From Hyalangium gracile (GTDB taxonomy: Bacteria > Myxococcota > Myxococcia > Myxococcales > Myxococcaceae), in contig NZ_JAHXBG010000016.1 in NCBI RefSeq assembly GCF_020103725.1, positions 1 to 64,000 on the forward strand: DNA of 64,000 nucleotides, written 5' to 3'. Both the position numbers and the translations under genes were made by a program. A model generated the notes under the pieces. The model searched no databases. It worked only from the letters and a program-made list of their open reading frames with translations, and had not been told where the DNA came from. This document shows positions 37,695 to 46,855 of this stretch, piece by piece (the first letter of the stretch is position 1; each line of letters starts with the position of its first letter).

Positions 37695-38582
37695 ATGCCG
37701 CAGCATCTCGCTCAACCCTTCCTTGGTGCCCGCGAGGGCGCCGCCCCCTCCGAGTCCCTCCCGAGCCTGGAGGCACGGCTGGCCCGTGCGCTCGACACCG
37801 CCCGCGCCGCCTGGCCTGGCGTGGAGCTCGACGGCGCCCGCTTCGTCGCGCACCTCGCCCGGCACCTGCCCGCGGAGGGCTTCCCCGAGTCCCTCGAGCA
37901 CTTCCACCTGGGTGACTTCTACCTCGCCTGTGCCTGCGCCCAGCGCGTGCCGGCCGCCCTGGCGGCCTTCGAGTCCCGCTTCCTCCCGGAGGTGGATGTG
38001 GCCGTCGCCCGCATGAAGCTGCCCGCCTCCGTGCTCGACGAGGTGCGCCAGCAGTTCCGCCAGAAGATGCTCGTGGCCACTCCGGACGCGCCCGCGAAGC
38101 TCGCCGCCTACCCGGGCACCGGGCCCCTCAACGGCTGGGTCCGCGCCGCCGCGCTGTGGCTCGCGCTGGACCTGCAGCGCCGCAACGCCAGCGAATCGCA
38201 CGAGGATGACTCGGCCCTCCCCTTCCTCGTCGAGCCCGGAGATGACCCGGAGCTGGCCCACCTGAAGACGACCTACCGCGCCGAGTTCAGCGCCGCCTTC
38301 GCCCAGGCCCTCTCCGCGCTCGCGCCCCGGCAGCGCAACGTGCTGCGCCTCAAGTACCTGGACGGCCTGAGCATCGACGAGCTCGGGGCGCTGTACGGCG
38401 TGCACCGCGCCACCGCGGCCCGCTGGGCCGTGTCCGCCCAGGAGTCGCTCCTCGAGGAGACCCGTCGCGTGCTCACCGAGCGCCTGCGCCTCACCCACTC
38501 CCAGCTCGACAGCGTGCTGCGCCTGATCTCCAGCCAGCTCGACGTCAACCTCAGCCGGCTGCTGCGCTCCCGGCTCGACTGA
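37695..38582 (+). CDS. Sigma-70 family factor of Myxococcales type (Sig-70_gmx1-like)
   Basis: The 295-residue protein shows a sigma region 2-like part (HLGDFYLACACAQRVPAALAAFE, PLNGWVRAAALWLALDLQRR) and a region 4-type helix-turn-helix (about 205-265, ALSALAPRQRNVLRLKYLDG and LGALYGVHRATAARW). This matches a myxobacterial sigma-factor family (TIGR03001-like as I recall), usually encoded beside a Ser/Thr kinase. Here the kinase starts 7 bp downstream and carries an anti-sigma-type Zn motif, so the pair is probably one operon and one signalling module. The target promoters are unknown. Confidence 0.82.
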   Translation: MPQHLAQPFLGAREGAAPSESLPSLEARLARALDTARAAWPGVELDGARFVAHLARHLPAEGFPESLEHFHLGDFYLACACAQRVPAALAAFESRFLPEVDVAVARMKLPASVLDEVRQQFRQKMLVATPDAPAKLAAYPGTGPLNGWVRAAALWLALDLQRRNASESHEDDSALPFLVEPGDDPELAHLKTTYRAEFSAAFAQALSALAPRQRNVLRLKYLDGLSIDELGALYGVHRATAARWAVSAQESLLEETRRVLTERLRLTHSQLDSVLRLISSQLDVNLSRLLRSRLD

Positions 38583-38588
38583 ACCCCC

Positions 38589-41540
38589 ATGCGCTGCCTG
38601 GACGAAGCCACCTTCATGGCGTTGATGCTCGGAGGCCTGCCGCCGGACCGGGCCGCGGAGGTGGACGCGCACCTGGATGCCTGCCCGCCGTGCCGACGCA
38701 TGATGGCCCAGGCGCTCCAGGCCCAGTCTCCCCCACCGGTGGAGGCAGGCAGCGCTCCGGACTCCGAGCGCGAGACACTCCCGGCCGCGGCGTCCGAGGG
38801 CGCGCTCCTCACCCGAGGCACGGCGGTGGGGCGCTACCTGGTGCTGGAGCGGCTCGGCTCCGGGGGCATGGGGGTGGTGTACGCGGCCTACGATCCCGAG
38901 CTGGACCGACGGGTGGCCCTCAAGCTGCTGCGCACCGGAGCGCTCGGGCTGCAGGCCACCGAGGGCCGTGCCCACCTGCAGCGAGAAGCCCAGGCCATGG
39001 CGCGCGTCTCCCATCCGCACGTGGTGCCCATCTACGACGTGGGCACCTTCGGCGAGCAGGTGTTTCTCGCCATGGAGCTGGTCGAGGCGCGGACGCTGCG
39101 ACAGTGGCTGCGCGAGGCCCCCCGCTCCTGGCGCGAGGTGCGCGACGCCTTCGTGGAGGCCGCGCGCGGACTGGCCGCCGCCCACGCCGTGGGGCTCGTC
39201 CATGGAGACATCAAGCCGGAGAACCTGCTCGTGGGCCGGGACGGCCGGGTGCGGGTGACGGACTTCGGCCTCGCGCGCACCCTCGTGCCCGGAGAGTCCG
39301 GCGAGGAGCTGCCGAGCGTGGCGGGCGGCACTCCGGCCTACATGGCGCCCGAGCAGCTCTCGGGCAGAGGCGTCGCGGATGCTCGCAGTGATCAGTTCAG
39401 CCTCTGCGTATCCTTATATGAGGCCCTCTTCGGCGAGCGCCCTTTCGCGGGCTCCAGGGCGTCGGAGCTGGCCACCGAGGTGCGCGCGGGCCAGGTGCGC
39501 CCCGTCCCGCGAGGCACCTCCGTGCCGTCCTGGCTCCAGCGCGTGGTGCTGCAGGGCCTGGAGGCGGAGCCCGCGCGGCGCCACGCTTCCATCGAGGCGC
39601 TGCTGGCCGCACTCCACGCGGATCCCGCGGTGCGGCGCCACAAGTGGCTCCAGTGGAGCGGAGGATTGGTGCTCCTGCTGGGCGCGGTGGTGGCCACCCA
39701 GCTCTTGAACACCCACCAGGCCCGAGCCTGCGCGAGCTCCGCCGAGCGCGCGCTGTCCGGCGTCTGGGACGTGCCCCGGCAGCAGGCCGTGGAGAAGGCC
39801 TTCCTCGACACCGGACGTCCCTTCGCCGCTACCGCGTGGGCGCGAGTGCGGCGCTCGCTGGACGCGTACACCGCCGCGTGGGTGACGACGCGCACGAGCG
39901 CCTGCGAGGAGGCCCGAACGGGAGCGCCGCGCGCGGAGGAGCTCCGGGGCGAGCGGATGCGCTGCCTGGACGGACGGCTGGCGGAGGTGGCCGCGCTGAC
40001 GCAGGTGCTGGCCCAGGCGGACACGGACGTGGTGGGCCGGGCCCTTCGGGCCGTGGAGTCCCTGCCCCCGCCCTCGGGCTGCTCGGAGGTGGCGGCGTCA
40101 GGCCGCGAGGCCGTGCCCTCCAACGCGCTGCGAGAGGCGGTGGTGCGAGCGCGGGCCCTGGAGGCCGCCGGCCGGTACACGGAAGCGCTGGCCATCGCCG
40201 CGCCCGCGGCGGAAGCGGCACGCAAGCAGGGAGATCGGGCGGGCACCGCGGAGGGGCTGCTGGCCGTGGCGGAGCTCCGCGAGGAGGCGGGGGACTATCG
40301 AGGCGCGGAGGAGGCCCTCTTCGACTGCCTCTGGGCCGCCGAGGCCGGACGACACGATCGGGTGGCCGCGCGCGCGTGGACACTGGCGGTCCGCCTCTCC
40401 GGTGCACGCTTCGAGCAGTTCGCGCTCGCACGTCGCTGGCACGAGCGCGCGGACGCCGCCCTCGTCCGCCTGGGCGGGGACGATGCGCTGCGCGCGCGGC
40501 TGCACGTCAACCAGGGGCGAGTCCTCTACGCCCAGGGCCGCTACAGCGAGGCGGAGGCGCAGCACCACCATGCCCTGGAGCTGCTGGAGCACACCCTGGG
40601 CCCGGAGAGCCTGGAGGTGGCGGATGTCCTCCTGGAGCTGAGCGGGGCCCAGGCGGTTCAGGGGCGCAAGGAGGCCATCGGCCTGGGACAGCGAGCCCAG
40701 GCGCTGCGCGAGCGCGCGCTGGGGCCGGAGCACCCCGAGGTGGGCATGGCCCTGGCGGAGCTTGCCGGGCTGCACTGGCTCCAGGGCGGGTTCGCCGAGT
40801 CCGAGCGGCTCGCCACCCAGTCCCTGGCGCTGCTGGAGCGCTCGCTCGGCCCGAAGCACCAGCGGCTCGTCACCCCGCTCAACACGCTGGCCATCGCCCG
40901 GCTCGCCCAGAACCGGGCACAGGACGAGGTGGTGCCCCTGATGGAGCGAGCCCTCCAGCTGCTCGAGGGGAGCGGAAGCGAGGAGAGCTCCGAGACCGCG
41001 GTGCTGCGCACCAACATCGCCTCCGCCCTGGGACACGCCGGCCGGCCCGCCGAGGCGGAGCGGCTCATCACCGACGCCATCTCGAGCCTGGAGCGGAAGC
41101 TGGGCCCCGAGCACCCAACCCTCGTCGTCATGCTGCTCGAGCTGGCCACCGTCCTACAGGCGCAGGGCCGTGTCGCGGAGGCCCTCCCGCGGCTCGATCG
41201 CGCCGCAGCCATCCAGGACGCCCTGCCGGAGGACGTGCGCGGCATGTGGATGCACACGCGGATGGATCTCGGACGGGCCTACATGGAGCTGCGTCGCCCC
41301 AAGGAGGCCGTGGCGCCGCTGTCCCAGCTCGTCGCCGACCGGAAGCACACGCCCATGCCGCCCGAGATGGGGGCACTGGCGCGCTTCCTCCTGGCCCAGG
41401 CGCTGTGGGACTCCGGTGGCGACCGTCACCAGGCCGTGAAGCTGGCCACCGAAGCGCAGGGCCTGATCCCCGACACGGCTCCGGCCGCGCCCAGGTTCCG
41501 GAAGACGCTGGAGGACTGGCTCGCGCGGCACGTGCCCTGA
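38589..41540 (+). CDS. Transmembrane Ser/Thr kinase with N-terminal anti-sigma zinc motif and TPR ectodomain
   Basis: Residues 1-42 form a zf-HC2 anti-sigma zinc motif: His28-x3-Cys32-x2-Cys35 in DAHLDACPPC. The kinase domain (about 82-340) has the glycine loop GSGGMG (90-95), Lys112 in VALKLL, HGDIKPENLL (205-214) and DFG (225-227). The Arg before the catalytic Asp is Gly, so it is a non-RD kinase. A membrane helix lies at about 355-373. The remaining 610 residues are TPR hairpins of the FSA/kinesin-light-chain type (ALELLEHTLGPESLEVAD), presumably outside the membrane. With the sigma gene 7 bp upstream it can be read as a combined anti-sigma and kinase sensor. It ends back-to-back with the next gene. 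Confidence 0.88.
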   Translation: MRCLDEATFMALMLGGLPPDRAAEVDAHLDACPPCRRMMAQALQAQSPPPVEAGSAPDSERETLPAAASEGALLTRGTAVGRYLVLERLGSGGMGVVYAAYDPELDRRVALKLLRTGALGLQATEGRAHLQREAQAMARVSHPHVVPIYDVGTFGEQVFLAMELVEARTLRQWLREAPRSWREVRDAFVEAARGLAAAHAVGLVHGDIKPENLLVGRDGRVRVTDFGLARTLVPGESGEELPSVAGGTPAYMAPEQLSGRGVADARSDQFSLCVSLYEALFGERPFAGSRASELATEVRAGQVRPVPRGTSVPSWLQRVVLQGLEAEPARRHASIEALLAALHADPAVRRHKWLQWSGGLVLLLGAVVATQLLNTHQARACASSAERALSGVWDVPRQQAVEKAFLDTGRPFAATAWARVRRSLDAYTAAWVTTRTSACEEARTGAPRAEELRGERMRCLDGRLAEVAALTQVLAQADTDVVGRALRAVESLPPPSGCSEVAASGREAVPSNALREAVVRARALEAAGRYTEALAIAAPAAEAARKQGDRAGTAEGLLAVAELREEAGDYRGAEEALFDCLWAAEAGRHDRVAARAWTLAVRLSGARFEQFALARRWHERADAALVRLGGDDALRARLHVNQGRVLYAQGRYSEAEAQHHHALELLEHTLGPESLEVADVLLELSGAQAVQGRKEAIGLGQRAQALRERALGPEHPEVGMALAELAGLHWLQGGFAESERLATQSLALLERSLGPKHQRLVTPLNTLAIARLAQNRAQDEVVPLMERALQLLEGSGSEESSETAVLRTNIASALGHAGRPAEAERLITDAISSLERKLGPEHPTLVVMLLELATVLQAQGRVAEALPRLDRAAAIQDALPEDVRGMWMHTRMDLGRAYMELRRPKEAVAPLSQLVADRKHTPMPPEMGALARFLLAQALWDSGGDRHQAVKLATEAQGLIPDTAPAAPRFRKTLEDWLARHVP

Positions 41541-42716
41541 TCAGGGCCTCCCGGTCTGGAAGCGCCCGGCCGCGAGGTCTCTCTGGAAGCCCTCGAGCAG
41601 CCCGAGCCTCGACGCACCGACAGTGATCAACCACCCCGCCTGATACTTCCGCGCATAGGAGGCAGGGACGAAGTCCATCCACCGGGGCCGCGTCGAAGGT
41701 CCTCCCGTGAGACTGTCGTCGAGGGTCCTGCCCCGCTCCCAGAAGATCCGGGCCGTGGAGGTGGCGCAGGACATCTCCGCGAGATCCTCCGCGTGCGCGA
41801 CATAGGCCTCGCGGTAGGAGTCCTCCGCCAGGGGCCGCAGGTACTTCAGCGGGATGGAAGCCTCCGCCAGTCCGATGCAGCCACCCACCGCGGGAGCGCC
41901 ACAGTGGCGAGCCCGCTTCGCCACCTGCGCGGGAGAGGCGATGCTCGAGAAGGCATCGCTGGTCCCGATGATGGCGGTCATCCGCGCCACCTGCTCGTGG
42001 CTCATGGGGCGCCACTCCGACGGAGGCTCCTTCAAGGAGTCGTAGGCCTCGCGCTCGAGGCGGAGCAGCTGTGCCGCCACCAGCCCTCCGAAGATCGTAT
42101 CCGAGCGGTAGGCCATCCAGGCCAGGTGGCGCACGTCCTTGGCGGCCTCCACCGGCTGGCCCGTGCGCAGGCCATGCATCAGCCGGAACTGCGACCAGCG
42201 CCGCAGCCAGCCCAGGTTCGGCAAGGGCGTCGCCAGCCAGTCGACCCGCTCCGGCAGCACGAAGGGCGTGTTCCGCAAGATGTCCCACCGGTCATACGCC
42301 TGGAGCCTGCGCATCCACTCGAAGTCCAGGGAGGAGACATCGACCTGCGACGTGAGCCAGTCCTTGAACTCCGAGTCCAGCCGCGGCAGGTGCGAGGGAA
42401 TGTCGAGAGGCGACCCACGGGGCAGCCCGGGCCTGGGGCCCCAGGGCAGCCACCTGCTCAACAGGGGGCTCGCATCGCCCTCGGTCCGAGGCTCGTGGAA
42501 CCAGGGGTCCTTCGCGAGCAGCTCCTGCTGCTCACAGAAGAAGTCGATGGAGCGGGAGACGTCATGCCGGTGCTGGCCGAGCGCGGGCTCGTACTCCTGG
42601 CGAAGCCCCCAATCCAGCAGCACGAGCGTGGCTGTCCCCAGGAGCACGACGAGGCTCACCAGCCACAACACGACTCGCAGGATGCTTCCGCGACGCGAAG
42701 GAGGCTTCAGGGACAT
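41541..42716 (-). CDS. Membrane-anchored protein of unknown function
   Basis: I do not recognise a family. ATG 42716 opens a basic N-region followed by one hydrophobic helix (about 14-36, ILRVVLWLVSLVVLLGTATL). The rest (about 350 residues) is helical and extracytoplasmic, with many Trp and Pro residues (DPWFHEP, ELLAKDPW, LGWLRRWSQ) and a few Cys. The frame is also open to 42731 and that start cannot be excluded. Its stop codon TGA and the stop of the kinase gene are directly adjacent on opposite strands. Nothing visible links it functionally to either neighbour. Confidence 0.65.
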   Translation of the reverse strand: MSLKPPSRRGSILRVVLWLVSLVVLLGTATLVLLDWGLRQEYEPALGQHRHDVSRSIDFFCEQQELLAKDPWFHEPRTEGDASPLLSRWLPWGPRPGLPRGSPLDIPSHLPRLDSEFKDWLTSQVDVSSLDFEWMRRLQAYDRWDILRNTPFVLPERVDWLATPLPNLGWLRRWSQFRLMHGLRTGQPVEAAKDVRHLAWMAYRSDTIFGGLVAAQLLRLEREAYDSLKEPPSEWRPMSHEQVARMTAIIGTSDAFSSIASPAQVAKRARHCGAPAVGGCIGLAEASIPLKYLRPLAEDSYREAYVAHAEDLAEMSCATSTARIFWERGRTLDDSLTGGPSTRPRWMDFVPASYARKYQAGWLITVGASRLGLLEGFQRDLAAGRFQTGRP

Positions 42717-42844
42717 GGCTGGATCTGGCACAATACGGCTACAGATCGGAAGTGTCCGCCATTGAACACCCCCCCTCTGGCACCGCGCGCGGGCGGCACG
42801 ACCCCTGGAGTCACTTTTCCAAGGAAGGCTCTAAATACGCCGCC

Positions 42845-43606
42845 ATGCCGCGAACGAGGACGCCCTGCTCGGGTAAGGAGACGGGTCAAGCTGCGGTGGA
42901 GGCAGCACTCACGCTGCCGCTGACGGTCTTCCTCATCCTCGGGACGATCCAGCTCTTCGTGCTGCTCCAGGCCCGGGCGTTGACGCAGTACGCCGCCTTC
43001 CGCGCCGTGCGCACGGGCAGCGTCAAGCACGGCAGCTGCGAGGCCATGACGCACACGGCCATCGCGGCGCTGCTCCCCTCCTTCGCTCGCACCGACTCGC
43101 CGGAGGCGCTCGGCACCGCCTTCCGCGTCCACCGGGACAACGTCTTCAACCCGGCCTGGGATCAGGGCCACACCGGCAGCATCGTGTGGCTGGCCCGGGA
43201 GCGCCCGCGGCGGGAGGAGATCCCCCCGGACGAGGAGGAGACCTTCGACGACCCGGCGCGCTACACCTCGCTGGCGGACGTGGTGCGGTTGGAAGTGCGG
43301 CTGGTGTTCTGGTACCCGATGCGCATCCCCTTCGCCAACTGGGTCCTCAGCCGCATGTTCCTGGCCCACCTGGGACTGCTCGACTACGACGCCGTGGACC
43401 CGCTCCAGCCCGCGCACCAGGCGCACTGGAGCGGCAAGGTGACGCCCTCGCTCGACGCCGCCATCCAGAAGGAGCTGCTCGAGCGCACGAGCCGCAAGGA
43501 GTACGTCTTCCCGCTCCAGGCCACCTACACGATGCGGATGATGACTCCGGCCCGCATCTCGGAATTCGCCACCCAGAACTGCCCTCCCACGCCCCTCGGA
43601 CTATGA
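42845..43606 (+). CDS. TadE-like pseudopilin
   Basis: ATG 42845 starts a short basic region, then GQAAVEAALTLPLTVFLILGTI, the TadE/TadG-like prepilin motif with Glu at position 5 of the mature form and a following hydrophobic helix. The 253-residue protein then has a long extracytoplasmic part, unusual for a plain major pilin. It is the first of four overlapping genes. Its TGA overlaps the ATG of the next gene by ATGA (43603-43606), indicating translational coupling. Tad-type pili need a TadA ATPase and TadZ, TadB and TadC, none of which are in the window. A role in a Tad- or Kil-like extracellular fibre or contact apparatus is inference. Confidence 0.75.
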   Translation: MPRTRTPCSGKETGQAAVEAALTLPLTVFLILGTIQLFVLLQARALTQYAAFRAVRTGSVKHGSCEAMTHTAIAALLPSFARTDSPEALGTAFRVHRDNVFNPAWDQGHTGSIVWLARERPRREEIPPDEEETFDDPARYTSLADVVRLEVRLVFWYPMRIPFANWVLSRMFLAHLGLLDYDAVDPLQPAHQAHWSGKVTPSLDAAIQKELLERTSRKEYVFPLQATYTMRMMTPARISEFATQNCPPTPLGL

Positions 43607-45090
43607 GCCCCCCGCGCCCCCACGGACAATCGCTGGTGCTCTTCTGCCTGACGCTGCTGCTCGTCACGCTGATGGTCTGCCTCACGCTGTCGTTCTCCAT
43701 GAAGCTGCGCGAGAAGATGGAGACGCAGAACGTGGCGGACCTGGCGGCCTACAGCGGCGCGGTGGCCACCGCGCGCACGTTCAACAGCGTGGCCCTCATG
43801 CGGCGCGCCCAGACCGGGCAGCTGGTGGCCATCTCCTCGGTGATGAGCCTCATCAGCTGGACGAGCATGCTGCGCGCGAACCTGAACGCCGCTCGCATGG
43901 CGGCCAACGGGTGCCCCGCCGCCGCCACCGCGCTGGAGGCCCTGGACGAGAAGAACGAACAGATCGAGAAGAAGTGGCACGAGCTGGACGCCGCGGCCGG
44001 CGTGCAGGCCTACAACATCCAGCTGCTGGGCGGCCACCTGGGGGGCATGCAGGGCCAGATGTTCGAGCGCCTCAAGGAGTCCGTCTCCGGCGAGCAGAAG
44101 TCCTTCACCGCGAAGATGGCGGCCATGGCGAGCAAGGACGGCCGCTTCCCGGACGAGCTGCACGCGGGGCCCACGCCCGTCTCGGTGAACGAGCTGGTGC
44201 AGGCCACCAGCGGAGGCGCCGGCTACGCCCTGGACATGGCCATGGCCACCCGGGGCTACCACTTCCTCACCGAGCGCCAGGGCATCCCCGCCATGACGGG
44301 CAGCGGGGGCATCCTGGGCGCGCTGGGGGCGGCCGGAGGCCGGCTGCGCGTCGTCGAGGGCGGTGGCAGCGCGTACTGGGGCAAGGAGCTGGGCCACGGC
44401 GGGCGGGCGGATGCGACCTGGTTCACCTGGGCGGAGGATCACGCGCTGGTGGAGGTGTCCTTCCCCGGCTGCCCCACCTTCACGGTGCAGGCCACCGCGG
44501 GCGTGAAGGCCACCGACAAGGAGGACGAGACGGACAACCACTGGTGGACCCCCGCCACTCCCCTGCTGGGTGACGCGGATCCCGGCATGGAGAAGCAGTA
44601 CCGGCACACGCTCATCTCCTGCTGGCCGCGCGAGTACTGCCCCAACACGTTCATCGGCGGCATGACGTACAACACGAGCGACCACTCGGCCGACAACCTC
44701 TATGCCGAGCCGAAGCTCTTCGCGCTCGCCCGGCGCGACTACCGCAAGCGGGGCCTGCGCAGCGATCCGTGGGAGTTCTTCTTCCACTTCCGCTTCACCC
44801 CCGAGTCCAACGGCCGCTTCGACAACCACGGCTGGACGCTGGCGAATGGCACGGACATCAGCGTGCAGTCGGCGCTGGGCACCGGGCTGGCCTACTACCA
44901 CCGGCCCGGGCACTGGAACGAGGCGCCCAACCTGTGGAACCCCTTCTGGCGCGCCACCCTGGTCTCCGCGGACATCGACAAGGCGGGAGACCTGAGGCGC
45001 GGCGGCACGGACGTGCCGGACACGGTGGGCGGGCCCGCGGCCGAGGCCTTCCGGCAGCTCATCTCCGCTGGCTACAAGGGGGTGCACTGA
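43603..45090 (+). CDS. TadG-like pseudopilin with large extracellular domain
   Basis: The start is set to ATG 43603, which overlaps the previous stop, giving MSPPRPHGQSLVLFCLTLLL. A prepilin-type helix with the usual GQS start is followed by MKLREKMETQNVADLAAYSGA, as in TadG/TadE-like proteins (Pfam TadE/G-like). The longer frame from 43186 overlaps the first gene and lacks a leader. The remaining 440 residues form a large, Trp- and Cys-containing extracellular part (GHGGRADATWF, WWTPATPLLGDADPG) with no named domain. The TGA at 45088-45090 shares a base with the next ATG. The combination of a pilin-type anchor and a large globular domain resembles the hybrid pseudopilins of the M. xanthus Kil system. 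Confidence 0.75.
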   Translation: MSPPRPHGQSLVLFCLTLLLVTLMVCLTLSFSMKLREKMETQNVADLAAYSGAVATARTFNSVALMRRAQTGQLVAISSVMSLISWTSMLRANLNAARMAANGCPAAATALEALDEKNEQIEKKWHELDAAAGVQAYNIQLLGGHLGGMQGQMFERLKESVSGEQKSFTAKMAAMASKDGRFPDELHAGPTPVSVNELVQATSGGAGYALDMAMATRGYHFLTERQGIPAMTGSGGILGALGAAGGRLRVVEGGGSAYWGKELGHGGRADATWFTWAEDHALVEVSFPGCPTFTVQATAGVKATDKEDETDNHWWTPATPLLGDADPGMEKQYRHTLISCWPREYCPNTFIGGMTYNTSDHSADNLYAEPKLFALARRDYRKRGLRSDPWEFFFHFRFTPESNGRFDNHGWTLANGTDISVQSALGTGLAYYHRPGHWNEAPNLWNPFWRATLVSADIDKAGDLRRGGTDVPDTVGGPAAEAFRQLISAGYKGVH

Positions 45091-46154
45091 TGCGCGCTTC
45101 CTGGCGAGCCGCTCGCGGCCAGTCCGTGGTGGAGCTGGCCATCGGCCTGATCGTCTTCGTCACCGTGGTGATGTTCGGCATCCACTTCGCCGAGGTGGGC
45201 TACCTGTCGCTCCAGGTGCCCCAGGCGGCCGTCTCTCCGCTCTGGGACAGCACGGCGCTCCGGGTGCACCGGATGAGGGACCAGCAGGACTCGATCGGCG
45301 ACTTCACCGCCTTCCCCAACATCGCGCCCTCGGTGCAGGCGCACGCCGGCGTGCGCTTCCGGGACTTCGACGGCCGCAGCTCCACCTCCTCGAGCCAGAC
45401 CAACCACATCACCCAGGTCTTCACCCGGATGGATGGCCTGCAGGTCCAGTGCACCGAGGATCCCGAGGTGTTCTTCGACTTGCCTCGGGGCGAGCGCCCG
45501 GACCTGCTCGAGCCACGGCCTGGAAACTTTCCAGACGCTCCGCCCGGGCAGGACGTGGGCGCCCCCACGGACAGCCCGCTCGATGGCATCTACGAGAACG
45601 TGGGCGGGATGAGCTGCGCGGCGCAGGCCCACCTCGAGGGGCTGTCCACGCTGCCCACCTCCTTCCTGGAGGGCACCGGAGGCCTCTTCCAGGTGCAGCA
45701 CTCCGTGCCGCTGGAGATGACGATGTGCTCGGTGGGCCGGGCCCAGAATGGGGTCTGCAAGGGCCGCTACGGCATCCTGCTGGGAGACTTCGGCTTCACC
45801 GATGAAGACGTGGCCGGACACTGCCCCCTCCAGCCCGAGCAGCCGGATGTGCCCTGCCCCGAGAACCGGACCTTCTACTTCGCGGCGATGAAGGTGTTCT
45901 CCAACACCGGCCGCTCCGCGGGGCGCGCGGCCTCCGACTTCGCGAGGTTCTTCGCCGGCTACAGCCCCATCAACGAGAGCGGCTTCTTCATGAGCTATCG
46001 CGGCGAGGAGGACGACTACATCGAGCGCACCACGCCTCCGGGCGAGGAGGAGGACGAGATGGACCGGCCCCGCAACACGGGAGGCCCGGACCACGAGCCC
46101 TCGCCCTTCCGCCGTCCGTCCAACGCATGCTTCCTGGGGATACAGGGATGCTGA
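45090..46154 (+). CDS. TadE-like pseudopilin with Cys-rich extracellular part
   Basis: ATG 45090 overlaps the stop of the upstream gene (TGATG). MRASWRAARGQSVVELAIGLIVFVTVVM is a prepilin leader and hydrophobic helix of the TadE type. The 354 residues then contain at least six cysteines (VQCTEDPE, GGMSCAAQ, MCSVGRAQ, GHCPLQPE, PCPENRT, ACFLGIQGC), probably disulfide-linked outside the membrane, and an acidic region EEEDEMDRP. The last gene of the operon starts within it (46148). The function of the extracellular part is unknown; context points to a minor pilin in the same assembly. Confidence 0.72.
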   Translation: MRASWRAARGQSVVELAIGLIVFVTVVMFGIHFAEVGYLSLQVPQAAVSPLWDSTALRVHRMRDQQDSIGDFTAFPNIAPSVQAHAGVRFRDFDGRSSTSSSQTNHITQVFTRMDGLQVQCTEDPEVFFDLPRGERPDLLEPRPGNFPDAPPGQDVGAPTDSPLDGIYENVGGMSCAAQAHLEGLSTLPTSFLEGTGGLFQVQHSVPLEMTMCSVGRAQNGVCKGRYGILLGDFGFTDEDVAGHCPLQPEQPDVPCPENRTFYFAAMKVFSNTGRSAGRAASDFARFFAGYSPINESGFFMSYRGEEDDYIERTTPPGEEEDEMDRPRNTGGPDHEPSPFRRPSNACFLGIQGC

Positions 46155-46813
46155 GCACGCTCCTCACCCTTCAGCTGCTGCTGGCCGCGGCGCCCGGGCA
46201 GCCCCCTCAGCCCTTCCGCTGGCAGGTGCCGGAGATGGTGTCCCGGCTGGAGGTGCCCGGCAGGATGAACGTGGCCGGCATGCCCATCCGCCTGGAGGTC
46301 TACAGCTCGAGGCTGAGCGTGCAGCAGCTGCTCCAGCACTTCGCCACGGCCTTCGACCGGGCGGGCTTCTACCTCCAGCGCGAGCAGCGGCAGTTCTCCG
46401 CCCAGCCGCACCTCACCGCGCTGGATACGCGGACCTTCATCGCCTACACGGTCATCCTCGAGCCCGAGCCCGGAGGACTGACGACGGTGGTGCTGGGCGA
46501 GGCGAAGCTCAACGAGCCGCTGCCCCCCGCCGCGCCGGCCTCGCTCCCCATGTACCCCGGTGCCAGCAAGCCCCTGCACGGGGACTTCGAGGGCGCGCGG
46601 ACCGTGGCCTACCAGGTGGTCGCGAAGCAGGCGCAGGTCGAGAGCTGGTACCGCGAGCAGCTCACCCGCGCCGGGTACCAGGAGGAGACTCCCCTCGTCT
46701 TCCGCCGGCAGGAGCAGGAGCTGCGCGTGTCGCTCTCCCAGAACGGGGGCTGGGTGCACGTGGTCCTCTTCCAGAGGACCTCCACGGAAGCCCTGCCCTC
46801 GGGCCCGCGCTGA
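46148..46813 (+). CDS. Secreted protein encoded with the TadE/G-like operon
   Basis: ATG 46148 lies inside the end of the preceding gene (ATGCTGA at 46148-46154), a coupling arrangement. It opens a Sec signal-like stretch (MLSTLLTLQLLLAAAPG). The mature 204 residues contain two similar blocks of about 80 residues (VQQLLQHFATAFDRAGFYLQ and VESWYREQLTRAGYQEE), a duplicated helix-beta unit. No family name can be given. As the fourth coupled gene of a pseudopilin operon it is a candidate accessory or periplasmic factor. It stops 43 bp before the convergent glnS stop. Confidence 0.6.
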   Translation: MLSTLLTLQLLLAAAPGQPPQPFRWQVPEMVSRLEVPGRMNVAGMPIRLEVYSSRLSVQQLLQHFATAFDRAGFYLQREQRQFSAQPHLTALDTRTFIAYTVILEPEPGGLTTVVLGEAKLNEPLPPAAPASLPMYPGASKPLHGDFEGARTVAYQVVAKQAQVESWYREQLTRAGYQEETPLVFRRQEQELRVSLSQNGGWVHVVLFQRTSTEALPSGPR

Positions 46814-46855
46814 CGCGTCCCTCCTGGCGAGATACCGTCGGCCACGCCGTAGGCC

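Noticed and set aside
46814-46855. Possible terminator between the pseudopilin operon and glnS
   Set aside because: Only a weak GGCC/GGCC stem is present in 42 bp, without a T-run. This is not enough to call.
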